DNA of 64,000 nt, from NCBI GenBank assembly GCA_029212415.1, contig JARGOF010000001.1, positions 310,001-374,000 of the forward strand, read 5' to 3'. The position numbers and the translations under genes were made by a program. Positions 1 to 9,135 of the stretch are shown here, piece by piece. Each line of letters starts with the position of its first letter. Position 1 is the stretch's first letter. The notes under the pieces were generated by a model. It was not told the origin of the DNA. It searched no databases and saw nothing but the letters and a program-made list of their open reading frames with translations. Source of the stretch: Rhizobiaceae bacterium. Its GTDB lineage: Bacteria; Pseudomonadota; Alphaproteobacteria; Rhizobiales; Rhizobiaceae.

Positions 1-2
1 TC

Positions 3-407
3 CAGGATTTGCAGGACCAGAAGGGACGTCGCGGCATGGATGCCCATGTGGGCGAGCGTGGCATCAAGCTTTCCGGTGGTCAGCGCCAACGCATCGCGAT
101 TGCCAGGGTCATGCTGAAGGATGCGCCCATCCTCGTGCTGGACGAAGCAACATCGGCGCTTGATTCTGAAATCGAGGCAGCGATTCAGGAAAACCTCAAC
201 GAATTGATGAATGGCAAGACGGTGATTGCCATTGCGCACCGGCTGTCAACCATCGCCAAGATGGACCGACTTGTCGTCATGGACGGCGGACGGATCGTGG
301 AAGATGGAACCCATGATGAATTGCTGCAGCAAAAGGGCATTTACGCCCGCCTGTGGGCGCGTCAATCGGGTGGATTTATCAACAGTTTGCCCCTGACAAA
401 CGAATAA
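3..407 (+). CDS. ABC transporter ATP-binding/permease protein, C-terminal part (5' end outside window)
   Basis: Only the last part of the nucleotide-binding domain is present; the frame is open to the window edge, so the gene starts upstream. Visible motifs are the ABC signature LSGGQRQR, the Walker B stretch [12 protein letters not shown], and the H-loop histidine in AIAHRLST. The ending [18 protein letters not shown] is typical of ABCB/MsbA-type exporters with fused membrane and ATPase domains, so the product is probably a homodimeric inner-membrane exporter of lipids, peptides or drugs. The substrate cannot be told from this fragment. It lies 173 bases upstream of petA on the same strand, and I see no terminator between them. 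Confidence 0.9.
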   Translation, partial: QDLQDQKGRRGMDAHVGERGIKLSGGQRQRIAIARVMLKDAPILVLDEATSALDSEIEAAIQENLNELMNGKTVIAIAHRLSTIAKMDRLVVMDGGRIVEDGTHDELLQQKGIYARLWARQSGGFINSLPLTNE

Positions 408-580
408 TGTTGTAAAAACTTGCGGCATTGTGCCTCTGGTGCATGGTGCAGGCTGGACATATTCTAAGAAGCAGCCTAGAAACCGGCCAAATAGGGGGTC
501 TGTGCCGTGCCTGTGGGGTGATGTTTCCGCGCGGCAATGGGACCTTGGCCAATGAGTATGCGCAAAGGATGGTTATAACC

Positions 581-1147
581 GTGAGCGAACACGATACAAC
601 TGCCGAGCCGACGCGGCGCGATTTCCTGTATCTGGCAACCGGCATGGCTGGTGCTGTTGGGGTTGCTGCTGTCGCCTGGCCCTTCATTGATCAGATGCGG
701 CCTGATGCAAGTACGCTTGCACTCTCCTCGATTGAGGTCGATGTGTCGTCTGTCGAACAGGGCATGTCCATTACCGTCAAATGGCGCGGCAAGCCGGTTT
801 TCATTCGTAACCGTACGGAAAAGGAAATCGCCGAAGCCAATGCCGTTCCTCTGGAGGATCTGAAGGACCAGGCTGCACGCAATGCCAATCTGGCACCGGA
901 CGCGCCTGCGCTGGATGTGGATCGGTCCGCTGGCGAGAGCCGCGAAAACTGGATCGTGATGGTTGGCTCCTGTACGCATCTGGGCTGCGTCCCGCTGGGA
1001 CAGGCTGGCGATTTCGGCGGTTGGTTCTGCCCGTGCCATGGATCGCATTATGATACGGCCGGCCGGGTCCGCAAGGGACCTGCTCCGGAAAATCTGGCGA
1101 TCCCGCCTTTCGAATTTATCTCTGATTCAAAAATCAAAATCGGATAA
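581..1147 (+). CDS. petA: Ubiquinol-cytochrome c reductase, Rieske iron-sulfur subunit
   Basis: Rieske protein of the cytochrome bc1 complex (complex III), which passes electrons from ubiquinol to cytochrome c1. Cluster ligands are C131/H133 in CTHLGC and C150/H153 in CPCHGS, with the disulfide pair C136/C152. A twin-arginine signal-anchor (RRDFL from residue 12, then a hydrophobic helix) tethers it to the membrane with the cluster in the periplasm. I chose the GTG at 581 because it gives the usual alphaproteobacterial N-terminus (MSEH...), about 188 aa, and an AAGGA lies 12 bases upstream; the ATG at 569 has no room for a ribosome binding site. First gene of petABC. Confidence 0.97.
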   Translation: MSEHDTTAEPTRRDFLYLATGMAGAVGVAAVAWPFIDQMRPDASTLALSSIEVDVSSVEQGMSITVKWRGKPVFIRNRTEKEIAEANAVPLEDLKDQAARNANLAPDAPALDVDRSAGESRENWIVMVGSCTHLGCVPLGQAGDFGGWFCPCHGSHYDTAGRVRKGPAPENLAIPPFEFISDSKIKIG

Positions 1148-1161
1148 CAGGGGAATTACCG

Positions 1162-2457
1162 ATGAGTGGTGGACATTCTACCTATGAACCCACAAGTGGT
1201 ATCGGCAAATGGGTCGATTCACGCTTGCCGCTGCCAAGGCTGGTCTATGACTCCTTTGTTGCTTATCCGGTTCCGCGCAATCTGAACTATGCCTATACAT
1301 TTGGTGCCATTCTGGCGGTCATGCTGGTGGTGCAATTGCTCACCGGCATCGTGCTGGCCATGCATTACGTGGCGTCGACGGGGCTGGCTTTCTCTTCCGT
1401 TGAATCAATCATGCGGGATGTGAATTCCGGCATGCTGTTGCGCTATATGCATGCCAATGGTGCCTCGTTCTTTTTCATAGCCGTCTATATCCATATCTTC
1501 CGCGGTCTCTACTACGGTTCCTACAAGGCGCCACGGGAGATTCTGTGGATTCTGGGTGTCATCATCTATCTGCTGATGATGGCAACGGGCTTCATGGGTT
1601 ATGTGCTTCCCTGGGGCCAGATGTCCTTTTGGGGTGCGACGGTTATCACCAATTTCTTCACGGCCTTCCCGGGCATTGGCGAGCCGATCCAGCAGCTTTT
1701 GCTGGGTGGTTTTGCAGTGGACAATCCAACGCTCAACCGGTTCTTCTCGCTTCACTACCTGCTGCCATTCATGATTGCCGGGGTTGTTATCCTGCATGTG
1801 TGGGCACTGCATGTGACCGGGCAGACAAACCCGACCGGGGTCGAGGTGAAGTCAAAAACCGATACATTGGCCTTCACGCCATACGCAACCATCAAGGATG
1901 CCTTCGCCACTGTGGTGTTCCTGCTGGTCTTTGCCTATTTTGTCTTCTACATGCCCAACTATCTGGGGCACCCGGACAATTATATTGAAGCCAACCCGCT
2001 GGTGACGCCGGCGCATATCGTTCCGGAATGGTATTATCTGCCTTTCTACGCGATCCTTCGGGCGATTGATTTCAATGTCTGGTTCATCGATTCGAAGCTC
2101 GGCGGTGTGCTTGCCATGTTTGGTTCCATTCTGGTGCTGTTCTTCGTGCCATGGCTCGACACGTCGAAAGTACGCTCTGCCGTCTACCGTCCCTGGTACA
2201 AGCTGTTCTTCTGGCTTTTTGTCATCGATTCCATCTTCCTGGGATGGTTGGGTTCGAAACCGGCCGAGGGCACCTACACCCTGATGGCGCAGGCTGCTAC
2301 TGCCTATTATTTCGGGTTCTTCATCATCATCATGCCGCTGCTCGGGCTTTTTGAAAAACCGAGAAAAGTACCCAACTCAATTACCGAAGCAGTGCTTGCA
2401 AAACAGGGCAGTGGTAAACCTGAAGCGGCTGCGGCCGCTCCGGAAAATCGCGGCTAA
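1162..2457 (+). CDS. petB: Ubiquinol-cytochrome c reductase, cytochrome b subunit
   Basis: Multi-spanning cytochrome b of the bc1 complex, carrying two b hemes and the Qo and Qi quinone sites. The protein is 431 aa with about eight hydrophobic helices. Paired heme-ligand histidines sit in the second and fourth helices ([16 protein letters not shown] and the HYLLPF...LHVWALH region), and the Qo-site PEWY motif is present as PEWYYLPF. The C-terminus ends in an Ala/Pro-rich tail. It starts 14 bases after petA with an AGGGG ribosome binding site and is followed by petC after 26 bases, so the three genes are surely one operon. Confidence 0.98.
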   Translation: MSGGHSTYEPTSGIGKWVDSRLPLPRLVYDSFVAYPVPRNLNYAYTFGAILAVMLVVQLLTGIVLAMHYVASTGLAFSSVESIMRDVNSGMLLRYMHANGASFFFIAVYIHIFRGLYYGSYKAPREILWILGVIIYLLMMATGFMGYVLPWGQMSFWGATVITNFFTAFPGIGEPIQQLLLGGFAVDNPTLNRFFSLHYLLPFMIAGVVILHVWALHVTGQTNPTGVEVKSKTDTLAFTPYATIKDAFATVVFLLVFAYFVFYMPNYLGHPDNYIEANPLVTPAHIVPEWYYLPFYAILRAIDFNVWFIDSKLGGVLAMFGSILVLFFVPWLDTSKVRSAVYRPWYKLFFWLFVIDSIFLGWLGSKPAEGTYTLMAQAATAYYFGFFIIIMPLLGLFEKPRKVPNSITEAVLAKQGSGKPEAAAAAPENRG

Positions 2458-2483
2458 CCAAGCGTCAGAAAGGAACAAGAAAG

Positions 2484-3317
2484 ATGAAAAAGCTTGTCTC
2501 GACACTTCTGTCGCTGACCCTGGTAACCTTTTTGGGAGCCAATGTGGCTGTGGCTGCGGGCACCGCGCACAGCAAAGCGCCAAAGGAAATGGACTGGTCA
2601 TTTTCCGGACCGTTCGGCACCTATGACAAGGGACAGCTGCAACGCGGTCTGAAAGTCTATGTCGAAGTATGCGCCGCCTGTCATTCATTGGAGCGGATCG
2701 CTTTCCGCAACCTTGTTGACCTCGGCTATTCGGAAGAACAGGTCAAGGCACTCGCCGCTGAATATGAGGTGCTGGGTGGCCCCAATGAAGAAGGGGAAAT
2801 GTTTGATCGCCCCGCCATTCTGGCCGACTATTTCCCCAAGCCTTTTGCGAATGTCGAAGCTGCGGCCTATTCCAACAACGGAGCGGCACCACCCGATCTG
2901 TCGCTGATGGCCAAGGCGCGCGCTGCAACGCGTGGTTTTCCGACCTTCGTGTTTGATATTTTCACGATGTATGCGGAAGGCGGCCCGGATTACATATACT
3001 CGCTGCTCACCGGCTACGAGGAAGCACCGCACGGTGTCGAAGTCACCGAGGGCACCCATTACAATCCCTATTTCATGAATGGCATTTCGTTGTCCATGGC
3101 GCCGCCGCTTTCCGATGAGCAGGTGACCTATGACGACGGTTCACCGGAAACTCTGGACCAATATGCCCGTGATGTGTCGGCGTTCATGATGTGGGCTGCA
3201 GAACCGCATATGGAAACGCGTAAATCGCTTGGTTTCAAGGTTGTGATCTTCCTGCTGATCTTCGCTGGCCTGCTATATCTGACAAAAAAATCCATCTGGT
3301 CGCGCGTTGAGCATTGA
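2484..3317 (+). CDS. petC: Ubiquinol-cytochrome c reductase, cytochrome c1 subunit
   Basis: Periplasmic c-type cytochrome of the bc1 complex that hands electrons to soluble cytochrome c. A Sec signal peptide ends near VAVAAG (residue 25). The heme-binding motif is C63-AA-C66-H67, the likely axial Met lies in SLSMAPPLSD, and a single C-terminal helix (about 249-268) anchors the protein. In many relatives petB and petC are fused; here they are separate genes. Last gene of the operon, with a strong hairpin terminator 26 bases after the stop. Confidence 0.97.
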   Translation: MKKLVSTLLSLTLVTFLGANVAVAAGTAHSKAPKEMDWSFSGPFGTYDKGQLQRGLKVYVEVCAACHSLERIAFRNLVDLGYSEEQVKALAAEYEVLGGPNEEGEMFDRPAILADYFPKPFANVEAAAYSNNGAAPPDLSLMAKARAATRGFPTFVFDIFTMYAEGGPDYIYSLLTGYEEAPHGVEVTEGTHYNPYFMNGISLSMAPPLSDEQVTYDDGSPETLDQYARDVSAFMMWAAEPHMETRKSLGFKVVIFLLIFAGLLYLTKKSIWSRVEH

Positions 3318-3342
3318 CCGGTGATCAATAGTCAATAGAAAT

Positions 3343-3375
3343 ACAAAAGGCGGCCAAACGGTCGCCTTTTGTTTG
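3343..3375 (+). terminator. Rho-independent terminator of petABC
   Basis: Perfect 10-bp inverted repeat ACAAAAGGCG / CGCCTTTTGT. The stem can be extended by three inner pairs (one G-U) to leave an AAAC loop, and T-rich sequence lies in and after the 3' arm. Directly downstream of petC and before apt. Confidence 0.85.
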
Positions 3376-3482
3376 TCTCATTCAGCCCGGTGCTGGTCAT
3401 CAATTGAACATCGTTTCTGTGCAGTCCAATCGAAAAAATGAACATATTCCACGGGTGCACGAGGAAAATCAGAGAGTAGAAA

Positions 3483-4028
3483 ATGGACCAGACACTGCAG
3501 GAAACACTGATCAGTTCAATCCGCACAATCCCGGATTATCCCAAACCCGGCATTCTCTTTCGTGACATAACAACCTTGCTTGGAGACCCACGGGCCTTCC
3601 GTCGCAGTGTGGATGAACTTGTTCACCCCTACGCGGGTACCCGGATCGATCAGATCGCCGGGATCGAGGCGCGGGGCTTCATCCTTGGCGGTGCCATTGC
3701 ACATCAACTGTCGGCAGGCTTTGTTCCGATCAGGAAAAAAGGCAAGCTGCCGCACGATACGGTGCGCGTTGCCTACAGTCTTGAATATGGCGTCGACGAG
3801 ATGGAGATGCACAAGGATGCGATCAAGCCGGGTCAGAAAGTCATTCTGGTCGATGACCTGATTGCCACGGGTGGTACAGCGGAAGGCGCCGTCAAGCTGC
3901 TCAAGCAAATGGGCGCAGACATTGTGGCTGCCTGTTTCGTGATCGACCTGCCGGATCTTGGCGGACGTAAAAAACTGGAAGCTCTGGGTGTGACGGTGCG
4001 TACGCTGGTATCGTTCGAGGGCGATTGA
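3483..4028 (+). CDS. apt: Adenine phosphoribosyltransferase
   Basis: Purine salvage enzyme that makes AMP from adenine and PRPP in the cytoplasm. It is 181 aa, the usual family length. The PRPP-binding loop is clear ([17 protein letters not shown]), preceded by the family-typical [14 protein letters not shown] and the flexible loop region [10 protein letters not shown]. It stands alone: a terminator precedes it and a convergent hairpin follows, so it is probably monocistronic. Confidence 0.96.
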   Translation: MDQTLQETLISSIRTIPDYPKPGILFRDITTLLGDPRAFRRSVDELVHPYAGTRIDQIAGIEARGFILGGAIAHQLSAGFVPIRKKGKLPHDTVRVAYSLEYGVDEMEMHKDAIKPGQKVILVDDLIATGGTAEGAVKLLKQMGADIVAACFVIDLPDLGGRKKLEALGVTVRTLVSFEGD

Positions 4029-4037
4029 TCATGAAGC

Positions 4038-4068
4038 GCTTTAAAGCGGTTTGTTGCCGCTTTAAAGC
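4038..4068. terminator. Symmetrical hairpin between convergent apt and MaoC genes
   Basis: Perfect 12-bp inverted repeat GCTTTAAAGCGG / CCGCTTTAAAGC with a 7-base loop. The right arm covers the last codons and stop of the minus-strand MaoC gene. Because apt and the MaoC pair converge here, this is most likely a two-way terminator, though no long T run follows on either strand. Confidence 0.6.
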
Positions 4069-4529
4069 TGTACCAGAACTGCATTGTCGAAGCAGACAAC
4101 CTTGTCGCCGTTTTGATTGATACCCTCTGTATGGGCCTCTACGATACCCCATAGCGGATTGGAACGCCGTTTCCGCTTGGACGTGACCGTGGTGAAATAA
4201 TGCACGCTATCTCCGGCGAATACCGGTCGGAGCCATTTGAGATTGGTAATGCCGGGTGAAGGCCCCATGACGGGTAGCGTTTTGCCTTCCGCCTTCAGCT
4301 GGGCCGTCCAGGCGTCGCGCTGCTCCAGATTTTTTCTCATCCATATGGCCGTCGTATGCCAGCCGGACGCGCACAGGCCACCGTAGAGGGAGTCGCGAGC
4401 CGCTTCTGCGTCCAGATGAAAGGATTGGGGATCATATTTTTTGGCAAATGCGATGATCGCTTCTGCCGTGAATGTATAGCTGCCCAAATCCCGGCGTTTG
4501 CCAATTTCAAAAGCGTCGAATCCACTCAT
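4062..4529 (-). CDS. MaoC-family (R)-hydratase-like protein, second of tandem pair
   Basis: A 155-aa single hot-dog-fold protein of the MaoC/(R)-specific enoyl-CoA hydratase group. The hydratase-2 catalytic pair appears as Asp and His in YDPQSFHLD, followed by the conserved GGLCASGWHT. Such proteins hydrate trans-2-enoyl-CoA thioesters. The start codon overlaps the stop of the preceding MaoC gene (ATGA), so the two are translationally coupled. They are clearly paralogous but well diverged, and may form a heterodimer. The exact acyl substrate cannot be told. Confidence 0.88.
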   Translation of the reverse strand: MSGFDAFEIGKRRDLGSYTFTAEAIIAFAKKYDPQSFHLDAEAARDSLYGGLCASGWHTTAIWMRKNLEQRDAWTAQLKAEGKTLPVMGPSPGITNLKWLRPVFAGDSVHYFTTVTSKRKRRSNPLWGIVEAHTEGINQNGDKVVCFDNAVLVQL

Positions 4530-4996
4530 GCGTCCACATCCCTATCCCGCAGCAAGACAAAAAACGGGTTTTCGCTGGCGGCAACAAGCTCGTCTCGCTG
4601 ATTGAAAACTTCCTGGCGCATCTGCACCAGGCCGAGACCGGGGCGCGATTGCAATGGCCGGGCGGACAGGACCGTAGATGTTCCATGCAGGATGTCTCCC
4701 GCAAGGACAGGCTTTTTCCATTGGACAAAATTGACGCCAGGCGCGCCCTGGGACGCCGATTCCAATACAAAAGAATCAATCATCATGCGCATCAACATGC
4801 AGCATGTATGCCAGCCGGAAGCGGCCAGGCCGCCCAGAAGGCTCTGTTTGCCTGCCTCCTCATCCAGATGCATCGGTTGAGGATCAAACTCTCTGGCGAA
4901 AGCGATGATTTCCTCGGCGCTTACCTGGTAAGGGCCGAGGTTGAAGGTGGTTCCCGGTGTGAAGTCTTCAAAGGTATATTTTTTGTTTTTTGACAT
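4526..4996 (-). CDS. MaoC-family (R)-hydratase-like protein, first of tandem pair
   Basis: A 156-aa MaoC hot-dog protein, paralogue of the next gene. The shared core is FDPQPMHLDEEAG followed by GGLAASGWHTC, with the catalytic Asp/His pair in place. Both lie downstream of ychF on the same strand (56-base gap) with no terminator visible, so read-through from the pth-ychF operon is possible. I see only a weak ribosome binding site before the ATG. Role beyond enoyl-CoA hydration is not inferable. Confidence 0.88.
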   Translation of the reverse strand: MSKNKKYTFEDFTPGTTFNLGPYQVSAEEIIAFAREFDPQPMHLDEEAGKQSLLGGLAASGWHTCCMLMRMMIDSFVLESASQGAPGVNFVQWKKPVLAGDILHGTSTVLSARPLQSRPGLGLVQMRQEVFNQRDELVAASENPFFVLLRDRDVDA

Positions 4997-5052
4997 GGAC
5001 GAAATTGTACAAGCCCTGTGACATGAAAAGCGATCATTTTGACGCCGGATTG

Positions 5053-6156
5053 TCAGGTGTTGAATTTAAACAGCATGACATCGCCGTCCTGAACCACATA
5101 TTCCTTGCCTTCATCGCGTGCCTTGCCGGCCTCTCTGGCAGCAACTTCGCCGCCCAATGCATCGAAATCCTTATAGGCAATTGTCTGCGCACGGATGAAA
5201 CCACGCTCGAAGTCCGAATGGATGACACCGGCAGCCTGGGGTGCCTTTGATCCTTTTTCAACGGTCCAGGCGCGCGCTTCCTTGGGGCCGACGGTAAAGT
5301 AGGTGATCAGATCCAGCAAGGTGTAGCCAGCACTGATCAGCTTGTCGAGACCGGGTTCATCCAGCCCCAGTTCCGATAGAAATTCGGCAGCTTCTTCGGC
5401 ATCGAGCTGTGCAAGCTGGGCTTCGATTTCAGCCGAGATGATGACGTATTGGGCATTTTGCGCTTCCGCCATGGCGGCAACAGCCTCGGTAAACTGATTT
5501 CCTGTGGCCGCATCGCTTTCGGCGACGTTGCAGACATAAAGAACAGGTTTTGAGGTCAGCAGGTTCAGGGTCTGAAGAATATGCAGGTCTTCGTCAGCAA
5601 TGCCCTCAAGCAGGTGCCGAACGGCCTTGCCATCACGCAGCAGCGCCAGCGATTGTTCCATCATGGGCAAAAGCAGAGCGGCTTCCTTGTCCTTGCCCGT
5701 GGCCTTCTTGCGTGTCTGCTCTGTGCGCCGTTCCAGACTTTCCAGATCAGCCAGCATCAATTCGGTTTCAACGGTCTCCGCGTCGGCAACCGGATCAATC
5801 TTGCCTTCTACGTGTGTGATGTCTTCATCTTCGAAGCAACGCAGAACATGCACGATTGCATCGACTTCGCGAATATTTGCCAGGAACTGGTTTCCCAGAC
5901 CTTCGCCCTTGGAAGCACCGCGAACCAGGCCGGCGATATCGACAAAGGAAATACGTGTGGGCACGATCTGCTTGGAATTGGCAATCTTTGCAATGCGCCG
6001 AAGCCGTTTGTCGGGGACGGCGACCTCGCCTGTGTTCGGCTCGATCGTGCAAAACGGATAGTTTGCCGCCTGCGCGGCAGCGGTTTTGGTCAAGGCATTG
6101 AACAGAGTCGATTTCCCCACATTCGGAAGACCGACGATACCGCATTTGAAACCCAT
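5053..6156 (-). CDS. ychF: Redox-regulated ATPase YchF (Obg-like)
   Basis: Universally conserved P-loop NTPase of the Obg/TRAFAC class that binds ribosomes and prefers ATP. Visible are the N-terminal P-loop GLPNVGKST, the switch region DIAGLVRGASKGEGLGN, and a C-terminal TGS-like domain (TYFTVGPKEARAWTV...) ending in VMLFKFNT. The ATG at 6156 gives the family-standard MGFKCGIVGLPN start and has GAAGGA 9 bases upstream; the frame is open seven codons further. It follows pth by one base, a common alphaproteobacterial arrangement. Confidence 0.97.
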   Translation of the reverse strand: MGFKCGIVGLPNVGKSTLFNALTKTAAAQAANYPFCTIEPNTGEVAVPDKRLRRIAKIANSKQIVPTRISFVDIAGLVRGASKGEGLGNQFLANIREVDAIVHVLRCFEDEDITHVEGKIDPVADAETVETELMLADLESLERRTEQTRKKATGKDKEAALLLPMMEQSLALLRDGKAVRHLLEGIADEDLHILQTLNLLTSKPVLYVCNVAESDAATGNQFTEAVAAMAEAQNAQYVIISAEIEAQLAQLDAEEAAEFLSELGLDEPGLDKLISAGYTLLDLITYFTVGPKEARAWTVEKGSKAPQAAGVIHSDFERGFIRAQTIAYKDFDALGGEVAAREAGKARDEGKEYVVQDGDVMLFKFNT

Positions 6157-6157
6157 T

Positions 6158-6874
6158 TTAAGTGTCCTTCTTTCCAAAAAGCCGCTTCAGCATATCTGCC
6201 ATCGGTCCGCTTTGAGGAGCTTTGCCGGGCGCGTTGCTGCGGGCGGCATGAATGTGCGATTTGCCTTTTGCAGACGGTTTTTTTGGTTCTTTTTTGTCTG
6301 TTGACCCATTGCCGACAGCAAGCGTCAATTTGTTGAGAAAATTTGAGTTTTCGCCCGCCGCCAGCATAGGGCTATTTTCTCCAATGGCCTCAAGCAAAGG
6401 GTCCAGCCATTGCGCATCCGCTTTGGCAAAATCCCCCAGCACATGCGCGTTGACCCGTTCCTTCGATCCAGGGTGGCCAATGCCGATGCGCAGGCGTCGG
6501 TAGTCCTTGCCGCAGTGGGCGTCGATGGATTTGATGCCATTGTGCCCGCCATGGCCGCCGCCGGTCTTGAGGCGGACCTTGCCAGGCAGCAGATCAAGTT
6601 CGTCATAGATGACAATTAGGTCTGCAGGCGCCAGCTTGTAAAAGCGCATGATTTCTCCGACGGATTCGCCGGAAAGATTCATGAAGGTCTGCGGTTTTAT
6701 CAAAAGGACCTTTTGGTCACCCAATTGTCCCTCGGCGATTTCAGCCTTGAATTTTCTTGTCCAACCGGAAAAGGAATGGCGGCGGGCAATTGCGTCCGCC
6801 GCCATAAAGCCGATATTGTGGCGCTGTTTTGCGTAACGGGGTCCGGGGTTGCCAAGGCCTGCAATAAGCAGCAT
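6158..6874 (-). CDS. pth: Peptidyl-tRNA hydrolase
   Basis: Releases tRNA from peptidyl-tRNA dropped by ribosomes. The N-terminus [11 protein letters not shown] with Asn and the catalytic His in QRHNIGFM is diagnostic. [13 protein letters not shown] and the GGHGGHNG loop are also present. I took the ATG at 6874 (GGAG upstream); the frame is open for 82 more codons. A basic, low-complexity tail of about 50 residues after the conserved domain is common in alphaproteobacterial Pth. It is transcribed after rplY and before ychF. Confidence 0.97.
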   Translation of the reverse strand: MLLIAGLGNPGPRYAKQRHNIGFMAADAIARRHSFSGWTRKFKAEIAEGQLGDQKVLLIKPQTFMNLSGESVGEIMRFYKLAPADLIVIYDELDLLPGKVRLKTGGGHGGHNGIKSIDAHCGKDYRRLRIGIGHPGSKERVNAHVLGDFAKADAQWLDPLLEAIGENSPMLAAGENSNFLNKLTLAVGNGSTDKKEPKKPSAKGKSHIHAARSNAPGKAPQSGPMADMLKRLFGKKDT

Positions 6875-6908
6875 CGCCGCGATCTCCGTTTCACAAAAAG
6901 ACAGGTGA

Positions 6909-7556
6909 TCAGTCTTCGCTGTCGCCGTCTTCAGTTGCGACTGCTTCGTCTTCGCCTTCACCAGCGGCTTCATTCTCTTCACTCTTGAGGCCAGCAGGCG
7001 CTGCAATCGTTGCAATCGTGAAGTCACGGTCGGTGATTGTCGGTTCGGCACCTTCGGGAAGCGTGATGTTGGAGATGTGAATGCCATCTCCGATATCGAG
7101 ACCGGTAAGGTCGGCAACAAATGATTCCGGAATGTTGTTGGCCGGGCAGTTCACTTCAACCGTATGGCGCACAATGTTCAAGACACCACCGCGCTTGATA
7201 CCGGGGGATTCTTCTTCATTTTCAAAATGAACAGGAACATCCACGGTCACCACGGTATTTTTCGAAATACGCAGGAAATCAACATGCGACGTGAAGTCGC
7301 GCACTGGATCCAGCTGGTAATCCTTGGGCAGAACGCGGATTTTCTTGCCATCAACGTTGATGGTTGCAATCGTTGTCATGAACCCGCCGGCGTGAATTTT
7401 CAGTGTCACTTCCTTGTAGGGAAGTGCAATGGCGATTGGGGGCTGATTGTCACCATAGATGACAGCAGGTATTTTACCGTTGCGGCGAAGTTCGCGGGAG
7501 GACCCCTTACCAACCCGTTCGCGCGCCTCGGCTATAAGCTCATAGCTATTGCTCAT
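6909..7556 (-). CDS. rplY: 50S ribosomal protein L25 (CTC/TL5 family)
   Basis: Binds 5S rRNA in the large ribosomal subunit. The long 215-aa form has the L25 domain ([18 protein letters not shown]...) plus the C-terminal TL5/CTC beta domain, and a very acidic tail. The ATG at 7556 ([13 protein letters not shown]) has an AAAGGAC ribosome binding site. First gene of an rplY-pth-ychF transcription unit with gaps of 34 and 1 bases. Confidence 0.96.
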   Translation of the reverse strand: MSNSYELIAEARERVGKGSSRELRRNGKIPAVIYGDNQPPIAIALPYKEVTLKIHAGGFMTTIATINVDGKKIRVLPKDYQLDPVRDFTSHVDFLRISKNTVVTVDVPVHFENEEESPGIKRGGVLNIVRHTVEVNCPANNIPESFVADLTGLDIGDGIHISNITLPEGAEPTITDRDFTIATIAAPAGLKSEENEAAGEGEDEAVATEDGDSED

Positions 7557-7610
7557 GGCTTGTCCTTTCGAGGTTCTGATCTGGAGTGTTTTTCGGATTT
7601 TTCTGGTCCG

Positions 7611-7638
7611 CAAAAACATCGAGCGGCCAAAGCCGCTC
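7611..7638 (-). terminator. Rho-independent terminator on minus strand
   Basis: Perfect 7-bp stem GAGCGGC / GCCGCTC with a 4-base loop. On the minus strand it is followed by GATG and a run of five T. It lies about 120 bases beyond the stop of the DUF1330 gene and just upstream of the rplY start, so it should separate these two units. Confidence 0.7.
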
Positions 7639-7759
7639 CATCCGCGTTGCCTCCAAGGGTGTCTACACGGACGCGCGCTATATAGCTCACGGTTTACAGC
7701 GACGCAAGGCCCGACATGCTTTGGCGAGCGGATCGTCTCAATCGCATGGGGTAGGCGCT

Positions 7760-8176
7760 CTAATCTCCAAAACTGTCGCCTGCGACCATTGGTGCAAGAC
7801 GCACCAGGCGGCTGTCCGCAACACCGGCCTGGCGATGGGCCATGGCCTCGCGATAGGCCGGAATTTTCAGCATATCGGTGAATGCCTTGACGCTGGGATA
7901 TTCAGCAATGAAACAAATGTCCCATTGTTCCTCCTGTGGTCCGATTACCATCTGCTCAAAGCTGCCGCGCCAGACAATTGACCCGCCCAGATCTTTCAGA
8001 ACGGCAGCGCTGCCTGCGCTATAGGCATCATAGGCCTGGCGACCTGTTGCCTCACGACCATCGGGATAGTCGGCCTTGTCACGCAAGCGCACAAGGTTGA
8101 GCATATGGATCGGGCCCGGTCTGTCGTTTTGCTTGAACGCAAGATAGGTCTCTTTCGAAAAACTTGTATGTGTCAT
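7760..8176 (-). CDS. DUF1330 domain-containing protein
   Basis: A 138-aa protein of the DUF1330 family, small dimeric alpha-beta-barrel (ferredoxin-like) proteins of unknown biochemical role. Family landmarks are [11 protein letters not shown] near the start, [14 protein letters not shown] in the middle and [16 protein letters not shown] near the end. The ATG at 8176 has an excellent AAAGGAG site 7 bases upstream, so I preferred it over a start 25 codons earlier. It follows the enoyl-CoA hydratase gene by 87 bases on the same strand and is probably co-expressed with it. Confidence 0.87.
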   Translation of the reverse strand: MTHTSFSKETYLAFKQNDRPGPIHMLNLVRLRDKADYPDGREATGRQAYDAYSAGSAAVLKDLGGSIVWRGSFEQMVIGPQEEQWDICFIAEYPSVKAFTDMLKIPAYREAMAHRQAGVADSRLVRLAPMVAGDSFGD

Positions 8177-8263
8177 GCCTGTCTCCTTTGGCGTACCGGG
8201 CGTCTGGATCAGCCATTCGGGCTTCGCCGCGTGTATTGGGGTGTCATTCAAGCCGAGGCGCTT

Positions 8264-9055
8264 CTAATGCCCCGTATAAAGCGGCTGGCGTCGGTCGATC
8301 CAGGCATCCAGACCTTCCCGGGCATCCGTGGTTCGGGCCATGCGTGCAAATTGCTCCCGTTCGATCAGCAGACCCTCTTCAATCGTCGTATTGATACCAC
8401 GGGTAACAGCGTGGATGATACAGCTGGCCGCGAGCGAGGAATGTCGCAATATTCTTTCTGCCAGATCAAAAGCGCTGGCAAGAAGTGCTTCGTGGGGCAC
8501 CACATTGTTGACCAGCCCTATTTCACAGGCACGCTGCGCCGAGAAGGGCTCACCGGTCAACAGCAGTTCGAGCGCCCGCTTGCGTCCGGCCAGCCGCGGC
8601 AGTCTTTGGGTACCGCCGAAGGTTGGAGGAATGGCGATATTGATCTCCGGTTTTGCGAAAAGCGCCCTTTCGCTGGCAATGGCCAGATGGACGGCTTCGG
8701 TGATTTCGCATCCGCCGCCAAAAGCAATGCCGTTGACGGCTGCTATGATGGGCTTGGGAAAGGCTTCGAGCCTGGCAGTCATGGTCTGGCCGCGCCTGCA
8801 GAATTGTCTGACCGCAATGTCGCGGCCGCATTTTATGCTTTTGGTGAATTCATGGATGTCACCACCGGCAGAAAAAGCACGGTCGCCCGCTCCGGTCAGG
8901 ATGATCGCCCGCGTATTCGGGTCGTCTTCGATCTGGTCGAGACACGCCAGCAAGTGGTCAATGGTTGCATAGTTCAAAGCGTTCAGCTTTTGCGGACGGT
9001 TGAGCGTGAGCAGGGCGATTGTGTCGCGGTCTTCGCGGATAATGAGTTCGGGCAT
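8264..9055 (-). CDS. Enoyl-CoA hydratase/isomerase (crotonase) family protein
   Basis: A 263-aa crotonase-fold protein. The oxyanion-hole region AFSAGGDIHEF and both hydratase glutamates (GGGCEITEAV and FAKPEINI) are present, so it is probably an active enoyl-CoA hydratase in a beta-oxidation-type route. GGAG lies 5 bases before the ATG. It diverges from a TetR-family regulator across an 80-base gap that holds a palindrome, so it is likely under that regulator's control. The acyl chain it uses is not inferable. Confidence 0.92.
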   Translation of the reverse strand: MPELIIREDRDTIALLTLNRPQKLNALNYATIDHLLACLDQIEDDPNTRAIILTGAGDRAFSAGGDIHEFTKSIKCGRDIAVRQFCRRGQTMTARLEAFPKPIIAAVNGIAFGGGCEITEAVHLAIASERALFAKPEINIAIPPTFGGTQRLPRLAGRKRALELLLTGEPFSAQRACEIGLVNNVVPHEALLASAFDLAERILRHSSLAASCIIHAVTRGINTTIEEGLLIEREQFARMARTTDAREGLDAWIDRRQPLYTGH

Positions 9056-9109
9056 GAGGGCTCCATCAGTTTCACCTTGTTTTCAGGCTAGCGAGGCGGT
9101 ATTTTCTTG

Positions 9110-9129
9110 TAAACACACCAGTGAGTATA
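9110..9129. promoter_or_regulatory. Putative TetR operator between divergent genes
   Basis: A 20-base pseudo-palindrome TAAACACACCAGTGAGTATA, matching TAnACnCACnnGTGnGTnTA (14 of 20 positions symmetric). It sits between the start codons of the enoyl-CoA hydratase and the TetR gene, where a self-regulating TetR repressor would bind to control both directions. Confidence 0.55.
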
Positions 9130-9135
9130 CAAACC

